A DNA stretch of 64,000 bases, from assembly GCF_009192775.1 (NCBI RefSeq), contig NZ_VTFX01000001.1, positions 992,001 to 1,056,000 of the forward strand, written 5' to 3'. Below, piece after piece: positions 29,234 to 37,272 of this stretch. The stretch comes from Arthrobacter yangruifuii (GTDB lineage: Bacteria > Actinomycetota > Actinomycetes > Actinomycetales > Micrococcaceae). The stretch's first letter is position 1. Every line of letters begins with the position of its first letter. The notes under the pieces were generated by a model. It saw only the letters and a program-made list of their open reading frames with translations. It had not been told where the DNA came from and searched no databases. Both the position numbers and the translations under genes were made by a program.

Positions 29234-29847
29234 GTATACATCGGCTCCGACGGCACCTGCCGCCAATGGGAGGGAGTGAGCACTGCGTCCACCGGCGCAT
29301 CCAGGGGAGTGGTTTCGAAGCTTCCCGCCGGAACGAACTCGTGCTCAAAGACCACCGCGGCAGCGGGGACGGGGTTGCCGTCCGCCCGCAGGCGGGCCAG
29401 GAACCGGTCATAGTATCCGCCGCCCTTGCCCATCCGCCCGCCGTGGGAATCCGCCACCAGGGCCGGAACAAAAACGAGGCCGAGTTCCTGCAGCTCGGCT
29501 GCGGCGTAGCGTTGTCCGGCCGGTTCCAGAAGGGACCCGTGCAGTCCCGGCAGCAGCTCGGTTTCGGGGGTCCAGTCACACCAGGACAACTGGCGCTCTG
29601 GTTCGCACACCGGCACCACCACGCGGTAGCCGGCCCTGCACAGGCCCTCCAGCAGCGCACCCGTGCCCGGCTCGGTCCCCACCGAAAGGTATCCGGCCAC
29701 GGTTGCGCCCGGAGCCACAAGGTCATGGACCTTCCCGAGCCCTATCCGGGCAAGGCCCTGCGCGGCCTCCGTTCTTTCGGTATCCGTCATTTCCCGGCGC
29801 AGCCGCAGGAAATCTTTTCGGGCCTGGTCCTTATTTAGTGCGCGCAT
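29230..29847 (-). CDS. 5-formyltetrahydrofolate cyclo-ligase
   Basis: The 205-residue protein has the family signature GRMGKGGGYYDRFLARL (about residues 138-154) and the N-terminal ATP-binding basic region KDFLRLRREM. The enzyme uses ATP to convert 5-formyl-THF to 5,10-methenyl-THF in one-carbon metabolism. It is divergent from galU (67 bases between starts) and is followed by the zinc-ribbon gene, whose operator overlaps its stop codon. The arrangement matches Rv0992c-Rv0991c next to galU in mycobacteria. Confidence 0.92.
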   Translation of the reverse strand: MRALNKDQARKDFLRLRREMTDTERTEAAQGLARIGLGKVHDLVAPGATVAGYLSVGTEPGTGALLEGLCRAGYRVVVPVCEPERQLSWCDWTPETELLPGLHGSLLEPAGQRYAAAELQELGLVFVPALVADSHGGRMGKGGGYYDRFLARLRADGNPVPAAAVVFEHEFVPAGSFETTPLDAPVDAVLTPSHWRQVPSEPMYT

Positions 29848-29914
29848 AGGCCCATTGTCCCTATAACGATGCTTATTTGGTGCAATCTAAGGCCTCTTAG
29901 GTACGCTTACGACT

Positions 29915-30820
29915 ATGACGACGTCACACCCCTCAATTACCAAAGCCGTAATCCCCGCCGCCGGTCTGGGTACGCGCTTCCTCCCCGCCACCAAAGCCAT
30001 GCCGAAGGAAATGCTCCCGGTGGTGGATAAGCCCGCGATCCAGTATGTGGTCGAAGAGGCCGTTAATGCGGGTATGCCGGATATTCTCATGATCACCGGC
30101 CGGAACAAGCGCTCCCTTGAAGACCACTTCGACCGGGTTCCCTTCATCGAGAAGACTCTGGAAGACAAGGGCGACCTGGAAAAACTCGCATTGGTGCGGG
30201 CCGCTTCCGAGCTCGGCGAAATCCACTACCTCCGCCAGGGCGATCCCAAGGGCCTGGGCCACGCAGTGCTCCGCGCGAAGCTGCACATCGGCGACGAACC
30301 CTTTGCCGTCCTTCTTGGGGATGACCTCATTGATGCCCGTGACGACCTGCTGGAAAAGATGGTTGAGGTCCAGGCAAAGACCGGCGGTTCCGTGATTGCC
30401 CTGATCGAGGTCGATCCGGAGCAGATCAGCGCCTACGGCTGCGCCGACATCTCCGTCGTTGAAGGCGAAGACTACGTCAAGGTGAACAAGCTCGTGGAGA
30501 AGCCTGACGTTGACGAAGCGCCGTCCAACCTTGCTGTGATCGGCCGCTATGTCCTCCACCCGTCGGTCTTCGGCGTCCTCGAGGAAACGGGTCCGGGCCG
30601 TGGCGGGGAAATCCAGCTGACGGACGCGCTGCAGACACTGGCCGCGGGCGAGGGCGAGGGCTCCGGCGTCTACGGCGTGGTCTTCCGCGGCCGCCGCTAC
30701 GACACCGGCGACAAGCTGAGCTACCTCAAGGCCGTTGTTTCGCTCGCATCCGAGCGCGAAGACCTCGGCCCGGCACTGCGGGACTGGCTGAAGGATTTCA
30801 CCGGCACGCTCGAGAACTAA
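29915..30820 (+). CDS. galU: UTP--glucose-1-phosphate uridylyltransferase
   Basis: GalU makes UDP-glucose. The 301-residue protein has the nucleotidyltransferase motif VIPAAGLGTRFLPATKAMPKEMLPVVDKP near residues 12-40 (catalytic core GLGTRFLP), LGDDLID for metal binding and LVEKPDVDEAPSN. The ATG has TACGCT 7 bases upstream, so the transcript is probably leaderless. A GNAT gene starts 6 bases after its stop, suggesting an operon. In mycobacteria and many actinobacteria a moeA/glp gene lies between galU and this GNAT; none is here. Confidence 0.95.
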   Translation: MTTSHPSITKAVIPAAGLGTRFLPATKAMPKEMLPVVDKPAIQYVVEEAVNAGMPDILMITGRNKRSLEDHFDRVPFIEKTLEDKGDLEKLALVRAASELGEIHYLRQGDPKGLGHAVLRAKLHIGDEPFAVLLGDDLIDARDDLLEKMVEVQAKTGGSVIALIEVDPEQISAYGCADISVVEGEDYVKVNKLVEKPDVDEAPSNLAVIGRYVLHPSVFGVLEETGPGRGGEIQLTDALQTLAAGEGEGSGVYGVVFRGRRYDTGDKLSYLKAVVSLASEREDLGPALRDWLKDFTGTLEN

Positions 30821-30826
30821 CTGCCG

Positions 30827-31447
30827 ATGCCTGAATCGGTGGCATGGCCGGTGGTCCTGGAAAGCGACGACGTCATCCTCCGGCCAATCCGGCACCGGGA
30901 CCGGCGGGAATGGACGGAAGTCCGTTCCCGCAACGCCGGCTGGGTGGGGCCCTGGGAGGCCAGCAACCCGGTCCCCGGGGGCCTGCCGCCGACCTACGGA
31001 GACATGGTGCGCAGCCTCAACCGGCAGGCCCGGCAGGACTCGGCCCTGCCGTTCCTCATCACGGAGCGGCAGGATCCGGCCCGGCAGCCGGCGATCGTGG
31101 GACAGCTGACCGTTTCCACGATCGTCTGGGGGTCTGCCCGGATGGCGACCCTGGGCTACTGGGTGGATCGGGACCGAGCCGGCCGCGGGATTGTCCCGAC
31201 GGCGGTGGCGCTGGTCACTGATCACTGCTTCCAGACCTTGGGGCTGCACCGGATGGAAATCAACATCCGGCCGGAGAACGGCCCCAGCCTCAGGGTGGTG
31301 GAGAAGCTCGGATTCCGGGATGAAGGGATGCGGGAGCGCTACCTGCACATCGACGGCGAATGGGCTGACCACCGCAGCTTTGCGCTCACGGCCGAGGAAG
31401 TCCCGGACGGCCTGCTGAACCGCTGGAAGTCCCGGCGTGAACGTTAG
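30827..31447 (+). CDS. GNAT acetyltransferase, RimJ-like
   Basis: The 206-residue protein starts with ESDDVILRPIRHRDRREW and has the acetyl-CoA segment DRAGRGIVPTAVALVTDHCF plus GLHRMEINIRPENGPSLRVVEKLGFRDEG, the hallmarks of RimJ/RimL-type N-terminal acetyltransferases. It corresponds by position to Rv0995 (rimJ) of mycobacteria. The protein target is not known. It starts 6 bases after galU and is probably cotranscribed; the GLPR-like gene follows 81 bases later. Confidence 0.87.
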   Translation: MPESVAWPVVLESDDVILRPIRHRDRREWTEVRSRNAGWVGPWEASNPVPGGLPPTYGDMVRSLNRQARQDSALPFLITERQDPARQPAIVGQLTVSTIVWGSARMATLGYWVDRDRAGRGIVPTAVALVTDHCFQTLGLHRMEINIRPENGPSLRVVEKLGFRDEGMRERYLHIDGEWADHRSFALTAEEVPDGLLNRWKSRRER

Positions 31448-31528
31448 CCGCCGAATTTCCCACCGGACACGCCGACACACCGGGCCCAATGCGGGTACCC
31501 GCGGCCCGAAGCTTCTACCGTCGTAGAT

Positions 31529-32470
31529 GTGGACTTCCCTCTTAACAGCTCGCTGAACAGCTCACTTGTGCTGGCACTTGCCGTTGCACTGTGGCTGGTG
31601 TGGGTAGGTCCGTTCTTCCTCCGACGCCCAACCGCTTCCGCGGCACCGACCACGGCCGCCACTACCATCCGCCCGCCCGTCTCACCGGATAAGGGGTCCC
31701 AGGGGATCATCATGAACAACATCGGCACTACACCCAGCGGGGGCGGATCCTTGCACGTCCACGGGCAGCCGGCCGCGCGCCCGGCCCAGCCCTTCCGGAT
31801 CCGCACCGACCGCACGGTCCTCGCAGCTGCGGGCCTTGCCGGCGTGCTGACTGTTGTCGTCGGTACGCTCCTTGCCGCCTTCACCTCCGTGTCCTGGTTC
31901 GTTCCCGCCGTCGGCCTTGCAATCCTGGCCGGGGCGGTTGCGGCGCTCCGCGCGCTGACCGTGCGCGAGCGCAGGCGCCGGGTGGACCACGCGTTCCGCG
32001 CCGCCATGGGACCCGACTTCCGTGACGTGGAGGAGCCGTCCGTACCTCAGCTGCCGGAGGAGACCCCCGCCGCTGAAACGGAGGACGCCGAGCCGCAGCC
32101 CGAGACCGTCCTGTTTGACCTGGAGTCCGCACCCGCACCGGACGAAGCCGTCGCCGCTGCAGGTGCAGTCCCGGCTCGGCCCACCCCCGGTCCGCCGCCC
32201 ACGGCCAGGAAATCCGCTCCCGCCGCCGCACACGTCCCGCTCCGGCCCGGCACGACGCCGTGGCAGCCGGTGGAACTGCCCAAGCCGGTGTACGTTGATT
32301 CGCCCAAGGCGGAGCGTCCGGCCCCCGAGCCGATCATCCTGCCCGAAACCCCGCGGTCCGTGGCCAAGACTCCGCTGCGCCCCTCTACCGCGCCGGCATC
32401 GGTACAGCGGCCGCGTCCGGAAAGCGGCAAGATCAACCTCGACGACGTCCTGCAGCGCCGGCGCGCCTAG
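31529..32470 (+). CDS. Membrane protein related by position and layout to GLPR (Rv0996-like)
   Basis: The 313-residue protein has an N-terminal membrane segment (residues about 11-31), a short linker, two more membrane segments (about 94-141) and a long Pro/Ala/Glu-rich cytoplasmic tail ending RPESGKINLDDVLQRRRA. It lies in the galU-rimJ neighbourhood, as Rv0996 does in mycobacteria and as GLPR, the membrane receptor of the gephyrin-like division protein Glp, does in corynebacteria. The GTG has TACCGT 7 bases upstream (leaderless). The next gene starts 16 bases after it. Identity to GLPR is inferred from context and topology, not from clear sequence motifs. Confidence 0.6.
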   Translation: MDFPLNSSLNSSLVLALAVALWLVWVGPFFLRRPTASAAPTTAATTIRPPVSPDKGSQGIIMNNIGTTPSGGGSLHVHGQPAARPAQPFRIRTDRTVLAAAGLAGVLTVVVGTLLAAFTSVSWFVPAVGLAILAGAVAALRALTVRERRRRVDHAFRAAMGPDFRDVEEPSVPQLPEETPAAETEDAEPQPETVLFDLESAPAPDEAVAAAGAVPARPTPGPPPTARKSAPAAAHVPLRPGTTPWQPVELPKPVYVDSPKAERPAPEPIILPETPRSVAKTPLRPSTAPASVQRPRPESGKINLDDVLQRRRA

Positions 32471-32486
32471 GCGCGCAGCGCCTGCC

Positions 32487-33725
32487 GTGGCAGCCGGTCC
32501 CGACCGCCGCCCTGTGCCGGCCGCGGAGGCACTTTCCATCCTCGGCAGCGCCGGGATGCGCGGCCCCCTGCAGGCCCTGCTCCGGCCGCGGGGGCTGAGG
32601 CTGGAGCGCTGGGAACACCTGCGCAGCCACCACCGGCCGGGAGGGGCTGTCTCGGCCCTTTACCGGGTTCGGTGCCGCCGGACCCCGGACAGGTCCGCCC
32701 AGGCGGACCTGACCCTGTACCTCGGGGCGACCACCGACGACGGTCTTGCCTCCGCAGATCCGGGGACGGCCGCCGCACGGATCGCCGGCCTGGAACTGCA
32801 GTTATGGGTCCACCCCTTCGACCCGGCACTCCGGTCCCTGCCGTGGGCCACGGATGCCGCGGCCGTGGCCAGGGATGTCTTTGCCGCAGCCGGGCCGGTG
32901 CAGCTCTCGCTCATGGCCTACCGTCCGCTTCGCCGGGCGGTGCTCCGTGCCGGACACCCCGGGCAGGCGGTGTACCTGAAGCTTCTCCCGCCCGGACTGC
33001 TGCCCGGCCTGCGCCGCCGCCACCGGCTGCTGGCGGACAGCAGCGTGCCGGCCCCGCATCTCCTTCCGGATCCTCCCGCCGCTGCCGGCGGAGTCGCTGT
33101 CCTCAGCGCGCTTCCCGGCACCTCCCTGTTCCGGCTGCTGGCCGACGACGGCGCTTCCGCGGTGAAGCCGGAGGTCCTGCTGGCGCTGCTGGACGCGCTG
33201 CCGTCCGCTGCGCTGGAACTGCCGCTGCGCCGGTCCTGGGCGGACCGGGCTGAAGACTATGCCGCAGCGGCTGCTGCCGCCTTGCCGGGGCAGGCCCTGC
33301 GGATCGCGGACCTGGCCCGCGGGATCCGGGAGGCAGCGGAATCCGCTCCCGCCGGACCGCTGGTGCCGGTCCACGGCGACTTCCATGAGGGAAACCTGCT
33401 GCTCAGCGGCGGAACGGTCAGCGGGCTGCTGGATGTCGACGCGCTGGGTCCCGGACGGAGGGTGGATGACCTGGCCTGCCTGCTGGGACATCTGGCCGTC
33501 CTCGCCGCCGCCAACCCGGCCCGCCCCCAGCTGGGCCGTGCCTTCGCCGAATACGGCAGGGCCTTCGGAGCCGCCGTGGACCCGGCAGCGCTGAACGCCC
33601 GTGCCGCCGGCGTCGTGCTTACCCTTGTGTCCGGTGCACGCGCCGGCCATGGGGGAAGTCGAACCCGGAATGCCCTGCTCCGGCTGGAAACGGCGGAGCG
33701 GCTGCTTCGCGCCGCCGGGAACTAG
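32487..33725 (+). CDS. Aminoglycoside phosphotransferase (APH) family kinase
   Basis: The C-terminal half carries the APH/choline kinase catalytic loop HGDFHEGNLLL (His296, Asp298, Asn303) and the metal-binding LLDVDALGPG segment. The frame is open upstream into the GLPR-like gene, but the GTG at 32487, 16 bases after that gene's stop, gives a sensible 412-residue protein beginning AAGPDRRPVPAAEAL. The N-terminal lobe is Ala/Leu/Arg rich and diverged. The substrate is not identifiable; many actinobacterial members phosphorylate sugars or small metabolites such as maltose or choline rather than antibiotics. Confidence 0.8.
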   Translation: MAAGPDRRPVPAAEALSILGSAGMRGPLQALLRPRGLRLERWEHLRSHHRPGGAVSALYRVRCRRTPDRSAQADLTLYLGATTDDGLASADPGTAAARIAGLELQLWVHPFDPALRSLPWATDAAAVARDVFAAAGPVQLSLMAYRPLRRAVLRAGHPGQAVYLKLLPPGLLPGLRRRHRLLADSSVPAPHLLPDPPAAAGGVAVLSALPGTSLFRLLADDGASAVKPEVLLALLDALPSAALELPLRRSWADRAEDYAAAAAAALPGQALRIADLARGIREAAESAPAGPLVPVHGDFHEGNLLLSGGTVSGLLDVDALGPGRRVDDLACLLGHLAVLAAANPARPQLGRAFAEYGRAFGAAVDPAALNARAAGVVLTLVSGARAGHGGSRTRNALLRLETAERLLRAAGN

Positions 33726-33742
33726 CTGCGCACCCCGCAGAA

Positions 33743-34219
33743 TCAGGCGGGCGGCGGGACCAGTTTTTCCAGCAGCGTTTCGGTGCGGTACGGGATGTGC
33801 TCATGCAGGACCAGGGCCGTCTCCGTCCGGATCACGCCCTTGATACGCAGCACAGAGCGCAGCGTCTGCTGCAGCTGCTGGGTGTCCGTGGCGGTAAGCC
33901 GGCACCAGACATCGCCGCGACCGGATATCTCGTGGACCTCAAGTACCTGGGGGAGTGTCCGCAGTCCGGAAATAACGCCGTCCAGTTCCCGGTGGTTCAC
34001 CTCGATGGTGACAAAGGCCTGCACATCGTAGCCAATCCGGGCCAGGTCAACGTCACGGCCGCTGTTGCGGATGACGCCGGTGCGGATCAGATGGCGGACA
34101 TGGCTCTGGGCAGTGTTGCGGGCAATGCCGAGCCGTTCGCTCAGCTCGCTGATCTGTACCCGGGGGTCCCGGACCAGTTCCAGCAGCAGCCTGCGGTCCA
34201 ATGGGTCCAGATTGGCCAT
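33743..34219 (-). CDS. Lrp/AsnC family transcriptional regulator
   Basis: The 158-residue protein has an N-terminal winged helix-turn-helix (LDPLDRRLLLELVRDPRVQISELSERLGIARNTAQSHVRHLIRTG in parts, residues about 4-48) and a C-terminal RAM/AsnC ligand-binding domain with FVTIEVNHRELDGVISGLRTLPQVLEVHEISGRGDVWCRL in parts. It is divergent from the MFS transporter gene with a 124-base gap, so it most likely controls that transporter and itself in response to an amino acid or related ligand. Length is normal. Confidence 0.9.
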   Translation of the reverse strand: MANLDPLDRRLLLELVRDPRVQISELSERLGIARNTAQSHVRHLIRTGVIRNSGRDVDLARIGYDVQAFVTIEVNHRELDGVISGLRTLPQVLEVHEISGRGDVWCRLTATDTQQLQQTLRSVLRIKGVIRTETALVLHEHIPYRTETLLEKLVPPPA

Positions 34220-34260
34220 CTAGCGCATCTCCTGTCAGTAACCGCAGACGTTATTGAGCG

Positions 34261-34281
34261 AAACGATCAGAAGAACCGTTT
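34261..34281. promoter_or_regulatory. Candidate Lrp-type operator between regulator and transporter
   Basis: AAACG (34261-34265) and CGTTT (34277-34281) form an inverted repeat with an 11-base centre inside the 124-base divergent gap. AsnC/Lrp sites are weakly conserved, so this is a candidate only. Confidence 0.3.
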
Positions 34282-34343
34282 AATGTGCCTTCACTGCTCG
34301 TCCACACTTCATCCTATAGGGGCATTAGCTACAAATAGGATGG

Positions 34344-35603
34344 ATGTGCCCCGTGACAGTGCTTAGTGAGCTGCGTATGCAGCCCGCCGCCGCCCGCACC
34401 AGGCGGAAGGAGTGGGACGCGGCCATCCGGCCCCGGCTGATCCTGACGATTGCCGTGATGGGCACGCTGTTGATCGGTGCCAACCTCGCCACTCCGCTGT
34501 ACCCGCTGCTGGGGGAGTCGCTGGGTCTGTCCTACTTCGGCGTGACGCTGGCGTTCGCCTCCTATGTGCTGGTCCTGGTCGCAGGGCTGCTGCTGGTGGG
34601 GCACTGGTCCGACTACATCGGCCGCCGGGCTGCCATGGTGGTGGCCGGCGTCGTCTCCCTCGCGGGCGGACTGATCTTCGGCACCGCCACCGGGGTGGGG
34701 GCCCTGATGCTTGGCCGCGCCCTCCAGGGTGCCTCGGTAGCCCTGGCAACCGGCGCCAGCTCGGCCGCCCTGCGCGAACTGCTGCCGCACCGGCCCGAAT
34801 GGGCCACCCGGTTCACCCTGCTTGTTTCCGCCGGCGGTGTCGCGGCGGGTCCGGTGATCGGCGGGCTCCTGTCCCTGCTGCCGTTCCCCACCATGACGCC
34901 GTTCCTCATCCATTCGGCAGTCCTGGCGGCACTTCTGATTCCCCTGTGCATGCTGAAGGCCCGTCCGGCCATCTCCCTTCCCGAAGGCGGTGCGCTGGCC
35001 ATGCTGCGCCCGCGCAAACCGGCCGTCTCGCACCGTGCCCGTACCCAGTTCTGGATTGCCTCCACCACGGGGTTCCTGAGCTTCGCGGCCTTCGGGTTCT
35101 GCCTCTCGCTGGCACCCACCTACTTTTCCTCGATCGCGGGCACCACGTGGCGGCCCGCCATCGGGCTGCTGGCCGCCCTCGCCCTGGGAGCCTCGGCTGT
35201 CAGCCAGCTCACCGGCATCCGCGGCCGCTACACCGCACCCGTCGGACTGGCGGCCATGGGCACGGGCATTGCCCTGATCCCGGCGGCCGGCGCCACCGGA
35301 AGCCTCCTGCTTTTGACCGTTGCCTGCCTGCTGGCCGGGTTCGGCCAGGGCATGGCCTTCCGCGTGGTGTTCAACGAGGTCGCCGCAGCGGTGGAGGCGG
35401 CCGAGCATGCCCGGATCATCAGCACGGTCTACGTCATCACCTACCTCGGCAGCGCCATCCCGGTGCTCGGTCTCGGAGCAGCCGGCGGCATCTGGGGACT
35501 GGAAATTTCCGTGGCCTGGTTCTCCGGGCTCATCACTGCCGCCTGCCTCACCCTGGCCGTCCTCAGCCTGCGGCGGAACCGGCGCCGGATCACCGCCGGC
35601 TAG
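34344..35603 (+). CDS. Major facilitator superfamily transporter
   Basis: The 419-residue protein has about 12 membrane segments. The loop between the second and third contains GHWSDYIGRRAAM, the MFS motif A. LGRALQGASVALATGASSAALRELLP fits motif-C-containing drug:H+ antiporters. The ATG at 34344 with AGGA 4 bases before gives a sensible N-terminus, though ATG at 34378 is also possible. Because it is divergent from an Lrp regulator it may export an amino acid or toxin, but the substrate cannot be read from sequence. Confidence 0.88.
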   Translation: MCPVTVLSELRMQPAAARTRRKEWDAAIRPRLILTIAVMGTLLIGANLATPLYPLLGESLGLSYFGVTLAFASYVLVLVAGLLLVGHWSDYIGRRAAMVVAGVVSLAGGLIFGTATGVGALMLGRALQGASVALATGASSAALRELLPHRPEWATRFTLLVSAGGVAAGPVIGGLLSLLPFPTMTPFLIHSAVLAALLIPLCMLKARPAISLPEGGALAMLRPRKPAVSHRARTQFWIASTTGFLSFAAFGFCLSLAPTYFSSIAGTTWRPAIGLLAALALGASAVSQLTGIRGRYTAPVGLAAMGTGIALIPAAGATGSLLLLTVACLLAGFGQGMAFRVVFNEVAAAVEAAEHARIISTVYVITYLGSAIPVLGLGAAGGIWGLEISVAWFSGLITAACLTLAVLSLRRNRRRITAG

Positions 35604-35639
35604 GTTCGTGCCGTGCCCGCGGGAACGTAGGGTGGACAA

Positions 35640-36617
35640 ATGCATTCAATCCCTGGATCTACCCACGACGGCGGCGCGGACGTCATCGGCCTCGACATCG
35701 GCGGAACCAAGACCCACGGCATCCGGCTGCACCGCGGCGCGGCGGTCTCCGAAACCGTTTCCGGCAGCGCGAACGTGCAGAACGTTTCGGTGGAGGCGGC
35801 ACGTCAATCCCTGGCCGAGGTATTCGCCGCGCTCGGGTCGGAGGGGATCGGCCGCGTCATCGCCGGTTCCGGGGGAGTGGACACCAGGCAGGACGCGGAT
35901 GCGCTGCGCGCCCTGATCGCCGAACACGTCCCCGGTGCCGCCGTCGACGTCATCCACGACACCCGGTTGATCCTCGCCGCCGGTGAAGCGTCCGAGGGCA
36001 TTGCCGTCATTGCCGGCACCGGTTCCGTGGCCTGGGGCATCACCGGCTCCGGCCGGCAGGCCCGCTCCGGCGGCTGGGGCTACCTGCTCGGCGACGAGGG
36101 CAGCGGCTACTGGCTGGGACGGGAAGCCGTCCGGCACACGCTGCGCCGAAGCAACCTGGAACTCGTTCCAGATTCGCTCAGCACTGCCCTGCTGCGCGAG
36201 TGCGGCGCCGAAACCCCGGAGTCCTTGATCGGCCTGTTCCACGGGCCCACCGACCGGCGGTACTGGGCCGGCAAGGCCGGACTGGTTTTCGAGGCCGCGC
36301 AGGAAGGAAACCCGGCCGCCACGGCAATCGTCGCCGAGGCCGCCGGGCATCTGGCCGGACTCATCCTGGATGTGGCGGGCCTGCTGGAGATCCCCGGACC
36401 GGTGGTCATCGGCGGGGGACTGGGCATGCACCAGCCGATGCTGCAGGACCTGCTGCGGGACACCTTATCCGCTGCGGGGCTGAGGGACATCCGCTTCCTC
36501 GCCACGGATCCGGTGTTCGGCGTGGCATACCTGCTGGCCGCCGGGTCTGCGGGCTCCGGGTTCGCCGGCAGCGGCTCCACAGGCTCCGGCTCCGCGGGCA
36601 GCGGCAATGTCCGCTGA
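35640..36617 (+). CDS. BadF/BadG-type ATPase, N-acetylglucosamine kinase-like
   Basis: The 325-residue ASKHA-fold kinase has phosphate 1 motif VIGLDIGGTKTHGIRL (residues about 15-30), a GTGSVAWG phosphate 2 motif, GGWGYLLGDEGSGYWLGREA and the adenosine-site GGGLG. This is the N-acetylglucosamine kinase / BadF family that phosphorylates amino sugars from cell-wall turnover. The C-terminal 25 residues are a low-complexity run of Gly-Ser-Ala/Thr units and overlap the Nudix gene by 11 bases. TAGGGT lies 6 bases before the ATG, so it may be leaderless. Confidence 0.85.
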   Translation: MHSIPGSTHDGGADVIGLDIGGTKTHGIRLHRGAAVSETVSGSANVQNVSVEAARQSLAEVFAALGSEGIGRVIAGSGGVDTRQDADALRALIAEHVPGAAVDVIHDTRLILAAGEASEGIAVIAGTGSVAWGITGSGRQARSGGWGYLLGDEGSGYWLGREAVRHTLRRSNLELVPDSLSTALLRECGAETPESLIGLFHGPTDRRYWAGKAGLVFEAAQEGNPAATAIVAEAAGHLAGLILDVAGLLEIPGPVVIGGGLGMHQPMLQDLLRDTLSAAGLRDIRFLATDPVFGVAYLLAAGSAGSGFAGSGSTGSGSAGSGNVR

Positions 36618-37131
36618 ATTCGACGTCCGGGTGGGGGCGTATGCCGTGATCATCCAGGACGACAGGCTGCTCCTGGCGCATTGGAACCAGCACGGCAACT
36701 CCCGCTGGACCCTCCCTGGCGGCGGGCTGGAGACCGGCGAGGATGCCCCGGCCGCCGCGGTGCGGGAAGTGCAGGAGGAAACCGGGTACAACGCCCGCCT
36801 CGAGGAGCTGCTCGGAGTGGACAGCATCTTCATTCCCCCTGAGCGGCGCATGCAGGGCGAACCCCGGATGCTGCACGCCCTGCGGATCATCTACCGGGCC
36901 ACCCTCACCGGCGGATCCCTGCGGCATGAGCACGGCGGAAGTACGGATGAAGCCGCCTGGGTGCCGCTGCAGGAAGTGCGCGCCCTGGAGCGGACCGAGT
37001 TGGTGGATACCGGGCTGCGCCTCCTCGAAGCCTCCGCTCAGCGCGGCACAGGTCAGCGCAGCCCGGGTCAGCCCGGCCGCGGTCAGCCCGGCTCCGCCCC
37101 GCCGGCCGCGTCCGGCCGCCCGCTGCCCTGA
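36607..37131 (+). CDS. Nudix hydrolase
   Basis: The protein carries a complete Nudix box, GGGLETGEDAPAAAV then REVQEETGY (residues about 38-61), matching GX5EX7REUXEEXGU. It therefore hydrolyses nucleoside-diphosphate-linked compounds with Mg2+. The substrate is unknown. The start overlaps the sugar kinase by 11 bases, so the two are translationally coupled. After the domain (about residue 145) comes a 30-residue Gln/Arg/Pro/Gly-rich tail with repeated GQ units, which is unusual and probably disordered. Confidence 0.88.
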   Translation: MSAEFDVRVGAYAVIIQDDRLLLAHWNQHGNSRWTLPGGGLETGEDAPAAAVREVQEETGYNARLEELLGVDSIFIPPERRMQGEPRMLHALRIIYRATLTGGSLRHEHGGSTDEAAWVPLQEVRALERTELVDTGLRLLEASAQRGTGQRSPGQPGRGQPGSAPPAASGRPLP

Positions 37132-37204
37132 GACCCGCTCCCGCCCCATTTCCCTCCCTCTCCGGACCATCTTGACGCTGGACTAGCGCCGCACCCGTGA
37201 AATA

Positions 37205-37219
37205 CCGTGAGCTTCACGG
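37205..37219. promoter_or_regulatory. Palindrome upstream of the OpuC-type ABC operon
   Basis: CCGTGA-GCT-TCACGG is a perfect inverted repeat 54 bases before the ATPase start, and a further CCGTGAA copy sits at 37195-37201. It could be an operator for osmotic or nutrient control. TTGACG at 37172-37177 is a possible -35 box, but no convincing -10 was found. Confidence 0.4.
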
Positions 37220-37272
37220 CACGTCGCGAGCTGCCCGGCACACACCGGAACCCCCACGGAAGGCATGCATCA

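Noticed and set aside
32022-32486. Longer APH-family kinase starting inside the GLPR-like gene
   Set aside because: The 155 extra residues are an out-of-frame reading of the upstream gene, rich in Arg, Pro and Ser; the GTG at 32487 is the natural start.
37207-37272. GTG start of the OpuC-type ATPase 22 codons upstream
   Set aside because: It would translate the palindrome region and has no ribosome-binding site; the ATG at 37273 has GGAAGG at good spacing.
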